Assembly: GCF_027627575.1 (NCBI RefSeq)
Contig: NZ_CP114065.1
Span: 7,130,001-7,194,000, forward strand
Length of the DNA stretch: 64,000 bases
Direction of reading: 5' to 3'
Source: Kribbella sp. CA-293567
Lineage (GTDB): Bacteria > Actinomycetota > Actinomycetes > Propionibacteriales > Kribbellaceae
Shown here: one piece after another, positions 1 through 8,773 of the stretch
Position numbering within the stretch: position 1 is the first letter of the stretch
Layout: every line of letters starts with the position of its first letter
The notes under the pieces: model-generated
Seen by the model: only the letters and a program-made list of their open reading frames with translations
The model's database searches: none
Told to the model about the DNA's origin: nothing
Position numbers and translations under genes: made by a program

Positions 1-51
1 GCCGGTTCTTCTCCGGTATCGGGAGCCTCGCGGGGATAGTAGGGATCAACC

Positions 52-1362
52 ATGACGAGTACCGGGAGCGGCACCATCCTGACCGTGAGGACGCTGTGCG
101 AAGCGGTCTGGAAGGTGGAGCGGGAGCTGGACCTGCCGGCCTGGCAGATCGACGGGGTCCGTCCGTGGCCGATCATCCGGATGCGCGTCTTCCATGAACT
201 GACCCGCCGCGGCGGCCTGCACGGCGACCCCCACCCGGTACGCCGGACCCGTGCCGACCAGGCCCGGCTCGTCGGCAAGCACGTCGCCGGCACCGTCACC
301 CGCAACCCGTTCCTGGCCCGCGGCTCGTTCGACTCGCTGGTGGTCCCGCATCCGCGCAAGCCCGGTGGCGTCGAGGTCTACACCGACTCGCTGCGCGCGG
401 CACTCGGCAGTTCGGCCCTGGTGCTGGACTCGGGTATCAACGGCACCCCGCTGCCCGACAGCCGCAACCTGGACTTCTTCACCTCCGCGGCCGGGGCTGT
501 CCGCAGCCGCAAGGCGCACGCGCGCTGCGAGGAGATCACCGCGGCCCTGGAGGCAGCGACCGGGGTGCGGGTGCCGATCGCGGCGCTCGTCGCGCGAGAG
601 GTGCCGAAGCACGCCCGGCTCCGCGCGGTCTACCGGGCGTTGCTGAGGCGGCGGCGGATCAAGACCGTGTACGTCGTGGTCGCCTATTTCCACCAGCACC
701 TCGTCGGGGCCGCCCGCGATCTCGGCATCCGGGTCGTGGAGCTCCAGCACGGCGTGATCAGCCCGTACCACCTGGGCTACAGCTATCCGGGCCGTCCTGA
801 TGTCCCGGACCAGCCCGACGAACTCTGGTGCTTCGGCTCGTACTGGACCGATGTCGCCGAGTTGCCGGCCGGGATGAAGGCGTCGGTGGTCGGCGCCTCG
901 TTCATCTCACCGCTGTCGCCGGCCGAGGTGGCGGCCAAAGACCCTCGGTCGGTCGTCTTCCTGTCGCAAGGCACCACCGGCCCGGCGCTTCTCGGCTACG
1001 CCGCGGCACTGGCTGCCGCTCGGCCGGACCTCGACGTGGCCTTCCAGCTGCACCCGAGCGAGCGCAGTACGGACTATGTCGCGCCTGCCGGTGTCCGGTT
1101 GGCAGCCGGCAACACCTTGGCGGTGCTGGCCGCCGCGACGTACCAGGTCGGGGTCTCCACCACCGCGCTCTTCGAGGGCATGGTGCTGGGCTGCCGGACC
1201 GCTGTCGCGAAGCTGCCCGGCCACGAATACCTGACCCCGGCCATCGATCGCGGCGACTCCGCTCTGGTCAGCAGCCCGGATGCGCTGGCCCCCGCCCTCA
1301 GCAGCCTCCCCAATGCCTCCGACCCCGCCACGTACTACGCCCCTCTGCGGCTGCCGCTCTAG
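52..1362 (+). CDS. Capsule/teichoic-type glycosyltransferase-like protein
   Basis: A 436-residue cytosolic protein without signal peptide or membrane segment. The C-terminal half looks like a GT-B fold nucleotide-sugar binding half: QHG near residue 233, LSQGTTGPALLGY near 304, an HPSE motif near 334 and STTALFEGM near 370. A conserved His-Pro and a Ser/Thr-rich loop followed by Glu occur in CDP-glycerol glycerophosphotransferases and polysialyl/capsule transferases, so a role in surface polysaccharide synthesis is plausible. The substrate cannot be read from sequence. ATG at 52 is the first start in frame; the Shine-Dalgarno is weak. The next gene is convergent. The family call is inference from motifs only. 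Confidence 0.6.
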   Translation: MTSTGSGTILTVRTLCEAVWKVERELDLPAWQIDGVRPWPIIRMRVFHELTRRGGLHGDPHPVRRTRADQARLVGKHVAGTVTRNPFLARGSFDSLVVPHPRKPGGVEVYTDSLRAALGSSALVLDSGINGTPLPDSRNLDFFTSAAGAVRSRKAHARCEEITAALEAATGVRVPIAALVAREVPKHARLRAVYRALLRRRRIKTVYVVVAYFHQHLVGAARDLGIRVVELQHGVISPYHLGYSYPGRPDVPDQPDELWCFGSYWTDVAELPAGMKASVVGASFISPLSPAEVAAKDPRSVVFLSQGTTGPALLGYAAALAAARPDLDVAFQLHPSERSTDYVAPAGVRLAAGNTLAVLAAATYQVGVSTTALFEGMVLGCRTAVAKLPGHEYLTPAIDRGDSALVSSPDALAPALSSLPNASDPATYYAPLRLPL

Positions 1363-1385
1363 CTACTGCTCCGGCCGGCTGCCGC

Positions 1386-1955
1386 TCAGGGGTGCCTGCC
1401 GATGAAACCGAGCAGCCTGGCTTGCAGCGGTGCGTCCGCCGGCACCACGACCTCCGGGCCGAAGACCTCGATCCCGGGCCCGAAGGCGCCGGGGGTCCGG
1501 TACCGCTCGATCACCTCCGCCGGGATCGCCGAGTTGCTCGCCCACAGCCGCTCGACGTCGACCGGGTCCATCGTCTCGTCCTGGCCGGTCGCGCGGGCCA
1601 GATCCCAGCCGTGCAGCACCAGATCGTCACTGACGACCTGGTCGATCTGCTCCTCGACCGTCATTCGCCCTGCCGGGGTGTCGCACTCCTGGCCGGCCAG
1701 GTCCGGGGCGGCCAGCACCTGCTCCACCGCCGCCCGTGCGTTCCGGAACGCCGGCAGCGGATCCTCGTCCGGCGGCACGGTCCGGCCCACCGGCCTCAGC
1801 AGGTAACCGTGCATCGCCACGATGTGGTCCACGACGTCCCGCGCCGACCATTTGTCACACGGCGACTGGTTCCCCCACTGTTCCGGCCGCACGCCGGCGA
1901 TCTTCTGCTCGAACGCCTCCGCCCGCCGCCGGTACCGCTCCGCGACCTCGCCCAT
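1386..1955 (-). CDS. DinB-like TIGR03086-type metal-binding protein
   Basis: A 189-residue protein resembling the actinobacterial TIGR03086/mycothiol-dependent maleylpyruvate isomerase N-terminal group within the DinB four-helix superfamily. The opening (about residues 7-50) has the family pattern of an Arg-rich first helix, PEQWGNQSPCDKWSARDVV and then DHIVAMHGYL, which supplies His44 and His49. HGWDLARATG in the second half adds a likely third metal ligand. Relatives bind a divalent metal and some act in thiol-dependent detoxification, but this one cannot be assigned a reaction. It stands alone, tail-to-tail with the upstream gene, and diverges from the aldo/keto reductase at 2180. Confidence 0.75.
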   Translation of the reverse strand: MGEVAERYRRRAEAFEQKIAGVRPEQWGNQSPCDKWSARDVVDHIVAMHGYLLRPVGRTVPPDEDPLPAFRNARAAVEQVLAAPDLAGQECDTPAGRMTVEEQIDQVVSDDLVLHGWDLARATGQDETMDPVDVERLWASNSAIPAEVIERYRTPGAFGPGIEVFGPEVVVPADAPLQARLLGFIGRHP

Positions 1956-2179
1956 CGGTGGTGCCTCCCCAACATCTTCTGTGGTTCTGCTCGAACAGTC
2001 TCCAGCAGCGCCAACCTTTTGGCGAGAGCCGCAGCCGCCGGTGCGATGCTGCTGGGTAACGCCTCGACCAAGACCGTTGCCCTGAGCAACTTTTTGGTAC
2101 TGAATCGTCGAGCATCAACTTTGTCGCCGGCCGCTGGGACTCCGGTTGACGACACCGGCGGCCTCTACTGTGTTGGTTC

Positions 2180-3133
2180 ATGGACACTGTGGAGCTGGGG
2201 CGTACGGGGTTGCGGATCAGTCGGCTGGGTCTCGGGCTCGCCTCGATCGGCGGGATGTTCGCGGCCGTCCCGGAGTCGGAGGCCGTCGCGACGATCGACC
2301 GTGCCTGGGAGCTCGGCGTCCGGCTGTTCGACACCGCACCGGTCTACGGCTACGGGCTGTCGGAGCAGCGCGCCGGGCTGGCGCTGCGCGGGAGACCGCG
2401 GGAGGAGTTCGTTCTCTGCAGCAAGGTCGGCCGGCTGATCGAGCCGGGCGGCCCGGACACCCAGCCGATCTGGGCCGAGCCACCGGCCGGTCTGGGACCC
2501 CGGCTCGACTACTCCTACAGCGCCGTCATCCGCTCGCTGGAGGACAGTCTCGGACGGCTGGGGATCGACCATCTCGACATCCTGCACATCCACGACCCTG
2601 ATCTCGACTTCGCCACCGCCTCCACCGAGGCCCTCCGGGCGTTGCAAGAGCTCCGGATGCGCGGGACGATCAGGGCGATCTCGCTCGGGGTCAACCACGC
2701 CGACGTCGCCGCACGCTTCCTGCGGGAGGTGGGTCCGGCGGGGCCGGACTGCATTCTGCTGGCCGGACGCTACACCTTGCTCGACCGGTCGGGAGCCGAG
2801 GAGCTGCTGCCGCTCTGCCGCTCGCTGGGGGTCGCGGTTCTGGCGGCAGGAGTCTTCCAGGGTGGTGTGCTCGCGGATGCTTCCGACGGCGCACCACACG
2901 GGTACGGCACAGTGCCGGCCGCTCTCGCCGCCCGGATCAGGGCGCTCCGCGAGCTGGCCGACCGGTACGACGTACCGCTGCTGGCCGCCGCTCTTCAGTT
3001 CCCGCTCGGCGACCCCGCGATACCGGCGGTGGTGGTCGGGGCCCGGAGCGCGGCGGAAGTGTCCGAACTCGTTGCCCTGCTGGAGCACGAGATTCCGGAG
3101 CGATTCTGGGCTGCCTACCGAGACGCTTTCTGA
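2180..3133 (+). CDS. Aldo/keto reductase
   Basis: A 317-residue NAD(P)H-dependent aldo/keto reductase with a TIM-barrel layout. The N-terminus VELGRTGLRISRLGLG is typical. The catalytic tetrad is visible: Asp51 and Tyr56 in FDTAPVYGYG, Lys82 in CSKVGR and His138 in HIHDPD. The motif arrangement and a cofactor-binding end with GARSAAEV resemble the D-threo-aldose/L-fucose dehydrogenase group, so a sugar or aldose substrate is possible, though not certain. It starts at ATG 2180 and its 3' end overlaps the convergent monooxygenase-domain gene by 19 bp. Confidence 0.9.
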   Translation: MDTVELGRTGLRISRLGLGLASIGGMFAAVPESEAVATIDRAWELGVRLFDTAPVYGYGLSEQRAGLALRGRPREEFVLCSKVGRLIEPGGPDTQPIWAEPPAGLGPRLDYSYSAVIRSLEDSLGRLGIDHLDILHIHDPDLDFATASTEALRALQELRMRGTIRAISLGVNHADVAARFLREVGPAGPDCILLAGRYTLLDRSGAEELLPLCRSLGVAVLAAGVFQGGVLADASDGAPHGYGTVPAALAARIRALRELADRYDVPLLAAALQFPLGDPAIPAVVVGARSAAEVSELVALLEHEIPERFWAAYRDAF

Positions 3134-3420
3134 ACCGCGGCGACGGTCCCTTCTTCGGCGCTGACCAGGGATTCGATCGCGGCGAAGAAGCGGGCGATGC
3201 CGGGCAGGTTGCCACCCTTCTCGCGGGACGCGGCGAAGTCTTCCGGGCTCTCCCACTCGACGATGTCCAGCCACTCGCCGGCCGGCAATCGGACCAGCTG
3301 GGCCGCGAGGAAACCGGCGCGGTCCGCGGCGAAGTCCGCCAGCATCTCCGGGCGGGCGGCCAGCAGTTCGGCCTCGTGGTCGGCGGCGACCTTGAAGCGG
3401 GTCAGTTCGATCGTGCTCAT
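3115..3420 (-). CDS. Antibiotic biosynthesis monooxygenase (ABM) domain protein
   Basis: A 101-residue single-domain protein with the dimeric alpha+beta barrel pattern of ABM/ferredoxin-like proteins: a beta-strand opening (IELTRFKVAADHEAELLAARPEM in part), a central GFLAAQLVRL strand and the WLDIVEWESPEDF strand-helix turn. Family members include small cofactor-free monooxygenases, heme-degrading enzymes and many of unknown role; no catalytic residue set can be assigned here. It is expressed convergently to the aldo/keto reductase, with overlapping stop regions. Confidence 0.75.
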   Translation of the reverse strand: MSTIELTRFKVAADHEAELLAARPEMLADFAADRAGFLAAQLVRLPAGEWLDIVEWESPEDFAASREKGGNLPGIARFFAAIESLVSAEEGTVAAVQKASR

Positions 3421-3496
3421 CTCAGCTCAACTCCGTCATACATCTTGACAGTCACTCATCATGACCAACTTGCCGGAGCGGTGGTTCCATTCCCGG

Positions 3497-4354
3497 TCAG
3501 CTCCGGTACAGGCGGACGACGCCGTCGCCGGAGCGGACCGTCCAGCCGTCGGTGTGGTAGCCGACGACCTCGCCGGGCTGGGGCGTCCGTTCGCCCGCCG
3601 AGACCAGCTCGACGAGGCGGATCGGCTGCTTGATTCCGGCCACGATCACCCTGGTCTTGGCCTCCAGCACGTTCAGCGCCGCCGACTTCCGGACCAGGAC
3701 CGCGCCCGGATCGGTCAGCCGGAGCACCTGTTCCTCCGGCGTGAACATCGGCGCTTCCGAGGCCAGCGCGGGATCCTGCGGCGATCCCTGCTCCCCGGCG
3801 AACGCCCGGGCGGCTCCCTCCACCAGTACTTCACGCAGCATCTCGCGCCAGGCCTGGAAAATCGCCGGTCCGGCCAGGTCGGCCGGCAGCGGCCGCTCGC
3901 GCTGACTGAGGATCGCGCCGGTGTCGAACTCCGCCTCGGTCCGGTGCAGCGTCGCTCCGACCGTGGTCGCACCCTCGTAGACCAGCCGGACCGGGTTCGG
4001 CCCGCGACCGGCCGGGAGCGGTGACGGGTGCAGGTTCACAGCGCCGTACACCGGGATCTTCAGGATCTCCGCCGGGATCAGCCGCGGGAAGGCGGCCGAG
4101 ATCACCAGATCCGGCTCCAGTGCCGCGATGGCGGCGGCCGCCACGGTGCGGAGCTTGCCGGTCACCAGTACGTCGGCCGTGCGCGGCAGCTCCAGCAGGA
4201 ACGGCTTCGCGGCGGCGTCGTACCGATCGCCGGCCCCGGCCGGCGGCGTCACCACCAGCACGATCTCGTGGCCGTGCTCCTCGGCCCAGCCCGCGATATT
4301 GGCGTAGCCGGGCCAGAACGCGTTCATCGTGACGATCCGCATGGGATCAGTCAA
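3497..4354 (-). CDS. Formyltransferase-fold protein (Fmt/PurN-like), last gene of the MoxR-VWA operon
   Basis: A 285-residue homologue of 10-formyltetrahydrofolate-dependent transferases such as methionyl-tRNA formyltransferase. The catalytic triad is intact: Asn and His in NLHPSPLPAGRGPNP (about residues 108-122) and Asp in FDTGAIL (near 147). It is shorter than a housekeeping Fmt (about 310) and its N-terminus (RIVTMNAFWPGYANIAGW) differs, so a sugar, amino acid or peptide could be the acceptor. I chose the TTG at 4354 because TTGA overlaps the VWA stop with the same 4-nt geometry as the other four junctions of this operon. ATG at 4342 is the alternative. Operon membership suggests a link to the upstream ATPase system, which is inference. 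Confidence 0.8.
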   Translation of the reverse strand: MTDPMRIVTMNAFWPGYANIAGWAEEHGHEIVLVVTPPAGAGDRYDAAAKPFLLELPRTADVLVTGKLRTVAAAAIAALEPDLVISAAFPRLIPAEILKIPVYGAVNLHPSPLPAGRGPNPVRLVYEGATTVGATLHRTEAEFDTGAILSQRERPLPADLAGPAIFQAWREMLREVLVEGAARAFAGEQGSPQDPALASEAPMFTPEEQVLRLTDPGAVLVRKSAALNVLEAKTRVIVAGIKQPIRLVELVSAGERTPQPGEVVGYHTDGWTVRSGDGVVRLYRS

Positions 4355-5514
4355 TCACCCGCCACATTGGCCGCGGCCCACGCCGAGATGTCGTCGCGAC
4401 GGATCGCCGCCGCCATCAGGTCGGGGAACAGCTCCGGCGTACAGGCGAAGGTGGGGACTCCGAGGTCGGCCAGCGCGGCCGCGTTCTCCGCGTCGTACGA
4501 CGGAGTGCCCGAGTCGGACAGCGCGAGCAGCGCGATCAGCTGGACCCCGGACTCGACCAGGTGGCGGGCCCGGCGCAGGAGTTCCTCGCGGATGCCGCCC
4601 TCGTAGAGATCGCTGATCAGCACCATCACCGTCTCGCCCGGCCGGGTGATCAGCTGTTCGCAGTAGGCGACGGCGCGGTTGATGTCGGTGCCGCCGCCGA
4701 GCTGGGTGCCGAACAGGACGTCCACCGGGTCGTCCAGCTCGTCGGTGAGGTCGACGACAGCGGTGTCGAAGACGACGAGGCTGGTCCGCAGGGCGCGCAT
4801 CGATCCGAGGACGGCGCCGAACAGGCCGGCGTAGACGACGGACTCGGCCATCGAGCCGGACTGGTCGATCGCCAGGACGACGTCGCGCTGGACGGCGTGA
4901 TTGCGGCGGGCGTAGCCGACCAGACGGTCCGGCACGATCGTGCCCAGGGCCGGCGAGAAGTGCTTCAGGTTGGCGCGGATCGTGCGGTCCCAGTCGATGT
5001 CGGAGTGCCGCGGCCGGCCGGTGCGACCCGCTCGGTTCAGGGCCCCGCTCACCGCGGCGCGGGTGCGCTCGGCCAGGCGGGCCTCCAGCTCGGCCACCAC
5101 CCGGCCGACCACCTCGCGGGCGGTCTGCTTGGTTTCCTCGGGCATCACCTCGTTCAGCGCGAGCAAGGTGCTGACCAGGTGGACGTCGGGTTCGACGGCG
5201 TTCAGCAGCTCGGGCTCCATCAGCATCCGGGTGATGCCCAGCCGCTCGACCGCATCCCGCTGCATGACCTGGACGACCGTGCTCGGGAAGTACTGCCTGA
5301 TGTCGCCGAGCCAGCGCGCCACCCGGGGCGCCGACGAGCCCAGGCCGGCCGATCGCTTGGTGCCGGGCTCACCCCGCTCGGCGTCGTACAGGGCCGCGAG
5401 CGCCGCGTCGACAGAGCGATCGGCAGCAGACAGCGCCGTACCGGTCTCGGGGTCGGCTTCACTGCCGAGCACCATCCGCCAGCGCCGCAGGCGTTCGTCG
5501 TCGGGCATCGTCAC
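4351..5514 (-). CDS. VWA (CoxE-like) domain protein of the MoxR-VWA operon
   Basis: A 387-residue cytosolic protein. The first 200 residues are helical and unassigned; the last 180 form a von Willebrand factor A domain with a complete metal-ion adhesion site: D217-x-S219-x-S221 (AIDQSGS), Thr276 (GGGTD) and Asp302 (LISDLYEGG). VWA proteins of this type are the classical partners of MoxR ATPases, where the metal site is thought to hold an acidic ligand or client for remodelling. The GTG start overlaps the DUF5682 stop as GTGA, and its own stop overlaps the formyltransferase start. No signal peptide or membrane anchor, so it acts in the cytosol. Confidence 0.9.
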   Translation of the reverse strand: MTMPDDERLRRWRMVLGSEADPETGTALSAADRSVDAALAALYDAERGEPGTKRSAGLGSSAPRVARWLGDIRQYFPSTVVQVMQRDAVERLGITRMLMEPELLNAVEPDVHLVSTLLALNEVMPEETKQTAREVVGRVVAELEARLAERTRAAVSGALNRAGRTGRPRHSDIDWDRTIRANLKHFSPALGTIVPDRLVGYARRNHAVQRDVVLAIDQSGSMAESVVYAGLFGAVLGSMRALRTSLVVFDTAVVDLTDELDDPVDVLFGTQLGGGTDINRAVAYCEQLITRPGETVMVLISDLYEGGIREELLRRARHLVESGVQLIALLALSDSGTPSYDAENAAALADLGVPTFACTPELFPDLMAAAIRRDDISAWAAANVAGD

Positions 5515-7688
5515 ACCCCCAGCAGAAGCTTGACGACCGGCAGGACCGAGGCGGCCAGCAGCTGGTCGAGTTCGTTGTCATCGGCAAGGACCGCGGCGGC
5601 TGGATCGTCCAGCGCTCGGGCCCGCTCACCGATCGACCGTCGCTCCGGCGAGGCAAAGGTTCCGAACGTTCGGCGGAGCAGGGGTAGCGCCTCCAGGAAC
5701 GCCTCGTCGGGGATCGCGGCCAGCCAGGCGTCGACGAGAGTCAGCAGCCGTTCGTCGTGCACCAGCAGGAGTCCGCCGCCGGCCAGGAAGCCTTCGACGT
5801 ACCCCGCGGCGTCGGCGGTCGGCGTACCGGGAGAGAGGGCCCGTCCCAGCCGGAGCGCCACCTCGGCAGCCTCCAGCCGTGACGTGTCGAGCATCAAACG
5901 GGTCAGACGGCCCGCGATCACCGGCGGCACGGACGGCCGATCGCTCAAGCCCTGCAGCGTGTTGAGCCACTCGAGCCGCGCGGGCTCGGCCAGCAAGGCC
6001 GTCGCATCCTGCACGCCGTCGATCAGCTCGAGCACCGAAGCAGCCGCCTCCGGGTCGAGACCGTGAACGGTGCGGGCGAGACCGGCGCACACCCGCGACA
6101 CCATGCGTCCGGCCACCAGACCGAGTCCTTCTGCGGACGAGCCGCGCACATCGCCGTACCTGGCGGAACGCGCGAGAGCGGGCAGCGCCGCCATCAGATG
6201 CCCGACGTCCGCGTCCTTGGCGGCCCGGGTGTCGACGCCCTGCAACAAGGTCGGCAACGCCTCGGCGAGATCGGCCAGCAGCGAGCGTTCCAGCGCAAAG
6301 GTGATCTCGGCGAGGGTGGCGGAGTCCTCGGCCGCCTTGAGCATCGTCGTCGTCGCCGCGCCGAGCACGGTCGTCCCGTGGGCACCGGCAGCCACCAGGT
6401 CGACCTCCAGCCCGGGATCCCAGGCGAGCTTCCAGCTCTCCCGGAAGGTGCCCTGGTTCCGGCGTTCATCGGCGGTCGGCACACCCCAGTCGATGCCGAG
6501 GATCCGCAGCCGGTGCAGCAGCCGGGACTTCTCCAGGTCGTTCGGCTTCCGCAGATCCAGCTCGACCACCCGCTCGGCCGCGTCCCGTTTCAGCCGCAAC
6601 CGCCGAGCCTGCGCGGCGAGATCCGCAGCCACCGGTGCTTGCGGAGTCTCAGCCGGTACTGCGCCGAGCAACTCCCCGACGACCGCCTCGCGCGTCACCA
6701 GGTTGAGCAGTACGTCGTTGCCACCGCACATCACCGCGCGCGTCGCCTCGGTGACCTCGCTCAAGCCGGCCAGCGGGCGCTCCCGCAACGCGGCAAGGGC
6801 ATCGGCCAGCCGCACTGCCTCGATGACGTGAGCACTCGACACCGGCAGGTCCTCGGCCCGCAGTACGTGAGCGACCTTGGTCAGCCAGCGGGTGGTGATC
6901 TGGTCGGGCGCGGTGAAGAGATGGTGGTACCAGCCGGGTGAGGTGACGCCGGCGCCGTACCCGCTGGCCGTGGCCAGCCGGCCGTGTGTCCAGGGCACCC
7001 AGGTACAGGCGACCTTGCGTTTCGGCAAGCCCTTCAGGATCCGCTGGTCGTGCGTTGCCGGTGGCAACGGCGCTTGCAGGGCAGGGACATGCCAGGCGCC
7101 GCAGACCACGGCGATCCGCTCGAACCCCTCTTTGATTGCCTTGCGCAACGTCGTCCGCATAAAGGCCTCGCGCTGCGCCTCCCGCCCGGACGCCTCCTCA
7201 CCGCGGCGCAGTTCGGTCATCGCCTCCGCGATCACCGTGAACGGCTCGGCACCGTCGCGCCGATGCTCGATCACGTCGTCCCACCAGCGCTCGGGATCGT
7301 CGTACCCACCGGCCGCGGCCAGCGTCGCCAGCGGATCGGCCGACATTCCGCGCCGATCCTCCCGCCCGGAACTGCCGAACTGGTACGCCGCGGGCAGGTC
7401 GCAGAACCGCACCGGTACGCCGCTCGCCAGCGCGTGCGTGATCGCCTGCCATTCCGGACTGAACACCGCGAACGGCCAGAACGCGGCGCGGGTCGAGTCA
7501 TCGGCCGCATAGGCCAGCAGAGCCACCGGCGGCACCATCTGCGCGGAGGCGGCCAGCTCGACCACCTTGTCGGCCTCGGGCGGTCCCTCGATCAGCACGA
7601 TGTCGGGTTGCAGCTCCGCCAGCGCGGTCGCGAGCGCCCGGGCGGACCCGGGGCCGTGGTGCCTGATGCCGAAAAGGTGGACGGTCAT
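5511..7688 (-). CDS. DUF5682 family protein of the MoxR-VWA operon
   Basis: A 725-residue protein of the uncharacterised DUF5682 family. It opens with HLFGIRHHGPGSARAL, followed by DIVLIEGPPEAD (about 30-40) and later VVCGAWHVPALQ (about 195). A pairing of a His-rich first strand, an IEGP strand end and a G-x-W-H motif recalls the TraB/EreA/ChaN-like metallohydrolase fold, so a metal-dependent hydrolytic or ligand-binding role is possible (inference). The C-terminal two thirds are helical repeats without recognisable motif. The ATG overlaps the AAA ATPase stop (ATGA) and the stop overlaps the VWA start (GTGA). Confidence 0.85.
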   Translation of the reverse strand: MTVHLFGIRHHGPGSARALATALAELQPDIVLIEGPPEADKVVELAASAQMVPPVALLAYAADDSTRAAFWPFAVFSPEWQAITHALASGVPVRFCDLPAAYQFGSSGREDRRGMSADPLATLAAAGGYDDPERWWDDVIEHRRDGAEPFTVIAEAMTELRRGEEASGREAQREAFMRTTLRKAIKEGFERIAVVCGAWHVPALQAPLPPATHDQRILKGLPKRKVACTWVPWTHGRLATASGYGAGVTSPGWYHHLFTAPDQITTRWLTKVAHVLRAEDLPVSSAHVIEAVRLADALAALRERPLAGLSEVTEATRAVMCGGNDVLLNLVTREAVVGELLGAVPAETPQAPVAADLAAQARRLRLKRDAAERVVELDLRKPNDLEKSRLLHRLRILGIDWGVPTADERRNQGTFRESWKLAWDPGLEVDLVAAGAHGTTVLGAATTTMLKAAEDSATLAEITFALERSLLADLAEALPTLLQGVDTRAAKDADVGHLMAALPALARSARYGDVRGSSAEGLGLVAGRMVSRVCAGLARTVHGLDPEAAASVLELIDGVQDATALLAEPARLEWLNTLQGLSDRPSVPPVIAGRLTRLMLDTSRLEAAEVALRLGRALSPGTPTADAAGYVEGFLAGGGLLLVHDERLLTLVDAWLAAIPDEAFLEALPLLRRTFGTFASPERRSIGERARALDDPAAAVLADDNELDQLLAASVLPVVKLLLGV

Positions 7689-8773
7689 CCGGAGATGTCC
7701 CGGCAGGCCCGGTAGAAGTCGGCCCAGCCGTCGCGTTCGCGGACCACGGTCTCCAGGTACTCCGACCAGACCACGCGATCCGCCGACGGGTCCTTGACCA
7801 CGGCCCCGAGGATGCCGCCGGCCACGTCGTTCGAGCGCAGTACGCCGTCGCCGAAGTGCGTCGCCAGCGCGAGCCCACCGGTCACCACGCTGATCGCCTC
7901 GGCGGTCGACAGCGTTCCCGAGGGTGACTTGACCGCGGTCCGGCCGTCCTCGGTCCGCCCGGAGCGCAGCTCGCGGAACACGGTGACGACCCGGCGGATC
8001 TCCTCCACCGCGTCGTCCTGCTCCGGCAGTTCGAGCGAGGCGCCGAGCTGCGCGACCCGGCGGGAGACGATCGCGACCTCGTCCTCGGCGTCGTCGGGCA
8101 GCGGCAGGACGACCGTGTTGAACCGGCGCCGGAGCGCGCTGGACAGTTCGTTGACGCCCTTGTCGCGATCGTTGGCGGTGGCGATCACGTTGAATCCCTT
8201 GCGGGCCTGGACCTCGGTGCCGAGCTCGGAGATCGGCAGCGCCTTCTCGGACAGGATCGTGATCAGCGCGTCCTGTACGTCGGACGGCATCCGGGTCAGC
8301 TCCTCGATCCGGGCGATCTTCGCGTCGGCCATCGCCCGGAACACCGGGCTGGGCACGAGCGCTGCCTCACTCGGGCCCTGGGCGATCAACTGCGCGTAGT
8401 TCCAGCCGTAGCGAATCGACTCCTCGGCCGTGCCGGCGGTGCCCTGCACGAGCAGCGTCGAGTCCCCGCTGATCGCTGCCGCCAGGTGCTCGCTGACCCA
8501 CGTCTTCGCCGTTCCCGGTACGCCGAGCAGCAGCAACGCGCGATCCGTCGCGAGGGTGGCGACCGCGACCTCGACCAGCCGGCGCGGGCCGACGTACTTG
8601 GGGGTGATCTCGACGTCACCCGCCTTGCCGCCCAGCAGGTAGGTCACCACCGCGGCCGGTGACAGCTTCCACGCGGGTGGCCGGAGCCGGTCGTCGGTGG
8701 CTGCCAGCGCGGCCAGCTCCACGGCGTACTCGTCCTCGGCGTGCGGGCGCAGTACTTCAGGGGTGACGGTCAT
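7685..8773 (-). CDS. MoxR-type AAA+ ATPase
   Basis: A 362-residue AAA+ ATPase of the MoxR branch. Walker A is GVPGTAKT (residues 84-91). The Walker B region reads KIARIEELTR with Glu156-Glu157 where most relatives have Asp-Glu, a conservative change. Sensor 1 is ATAN (197-200) and the Arg-finger region is SSALRRRFN (210-218). MoxR ATPases form hexameric rings that remodel or activate client complexes together with VWA proteins; here the VWA gene lies one gene downstream. Start ATG overlaps the DUF5691 stop as ATGA. The core motor of this operon. Confidence 0.93.
   Translation of the reverse strand: MTVTPEVLRPHAEDEYAVELAALAATDDRLRPPAWKLSPAAVVTYLLGGKAGDVEITPKYVGPRRLVEVAVATLATDRALLLLGVPGTAKTWVSEHLAAAISGDSTLLVQGTAGTAEESIRYGWNYAQLIAQGPSEAALVPSPVFRAMADAKIARIEELTRMPSDVQDALITILSEKALPISELGTEVQARKGFNVIATANDRDKGVNELSSALRRRFNTVVLPLPDDAEDEVAIVSRRVAQLGASLELPEQDDAVEEIRRVVTVFRELRSGRTEDGRTAVKSPSGTLSTAEAISVVTGGLALATHFGDGVLRSNDVAGGILGAVVKDPSADRVVWSEYLETVVRERDGWADFYRACRDISG

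Noticed and set aside
2147-2175. TTGACG and TACTGT as a vegetative promoter for the aldo/keto reductase
   Set aside because: The spacer is only 14 bp, too short for a confident call.
828-2438. Long plus-strand frame of 536 codons
   Set aside because: Arg/Gly/Pro-rich composition, antisense or out of frame to three better-supported genes with recognisable domains; typical GC-rich shadow.
4561-6066. Long plus-strand frame opposite the VWA and DUF5682 genes
   Set aside because: Low-complexity, no domain, and covers genes with intact MIDAS and family motifs.
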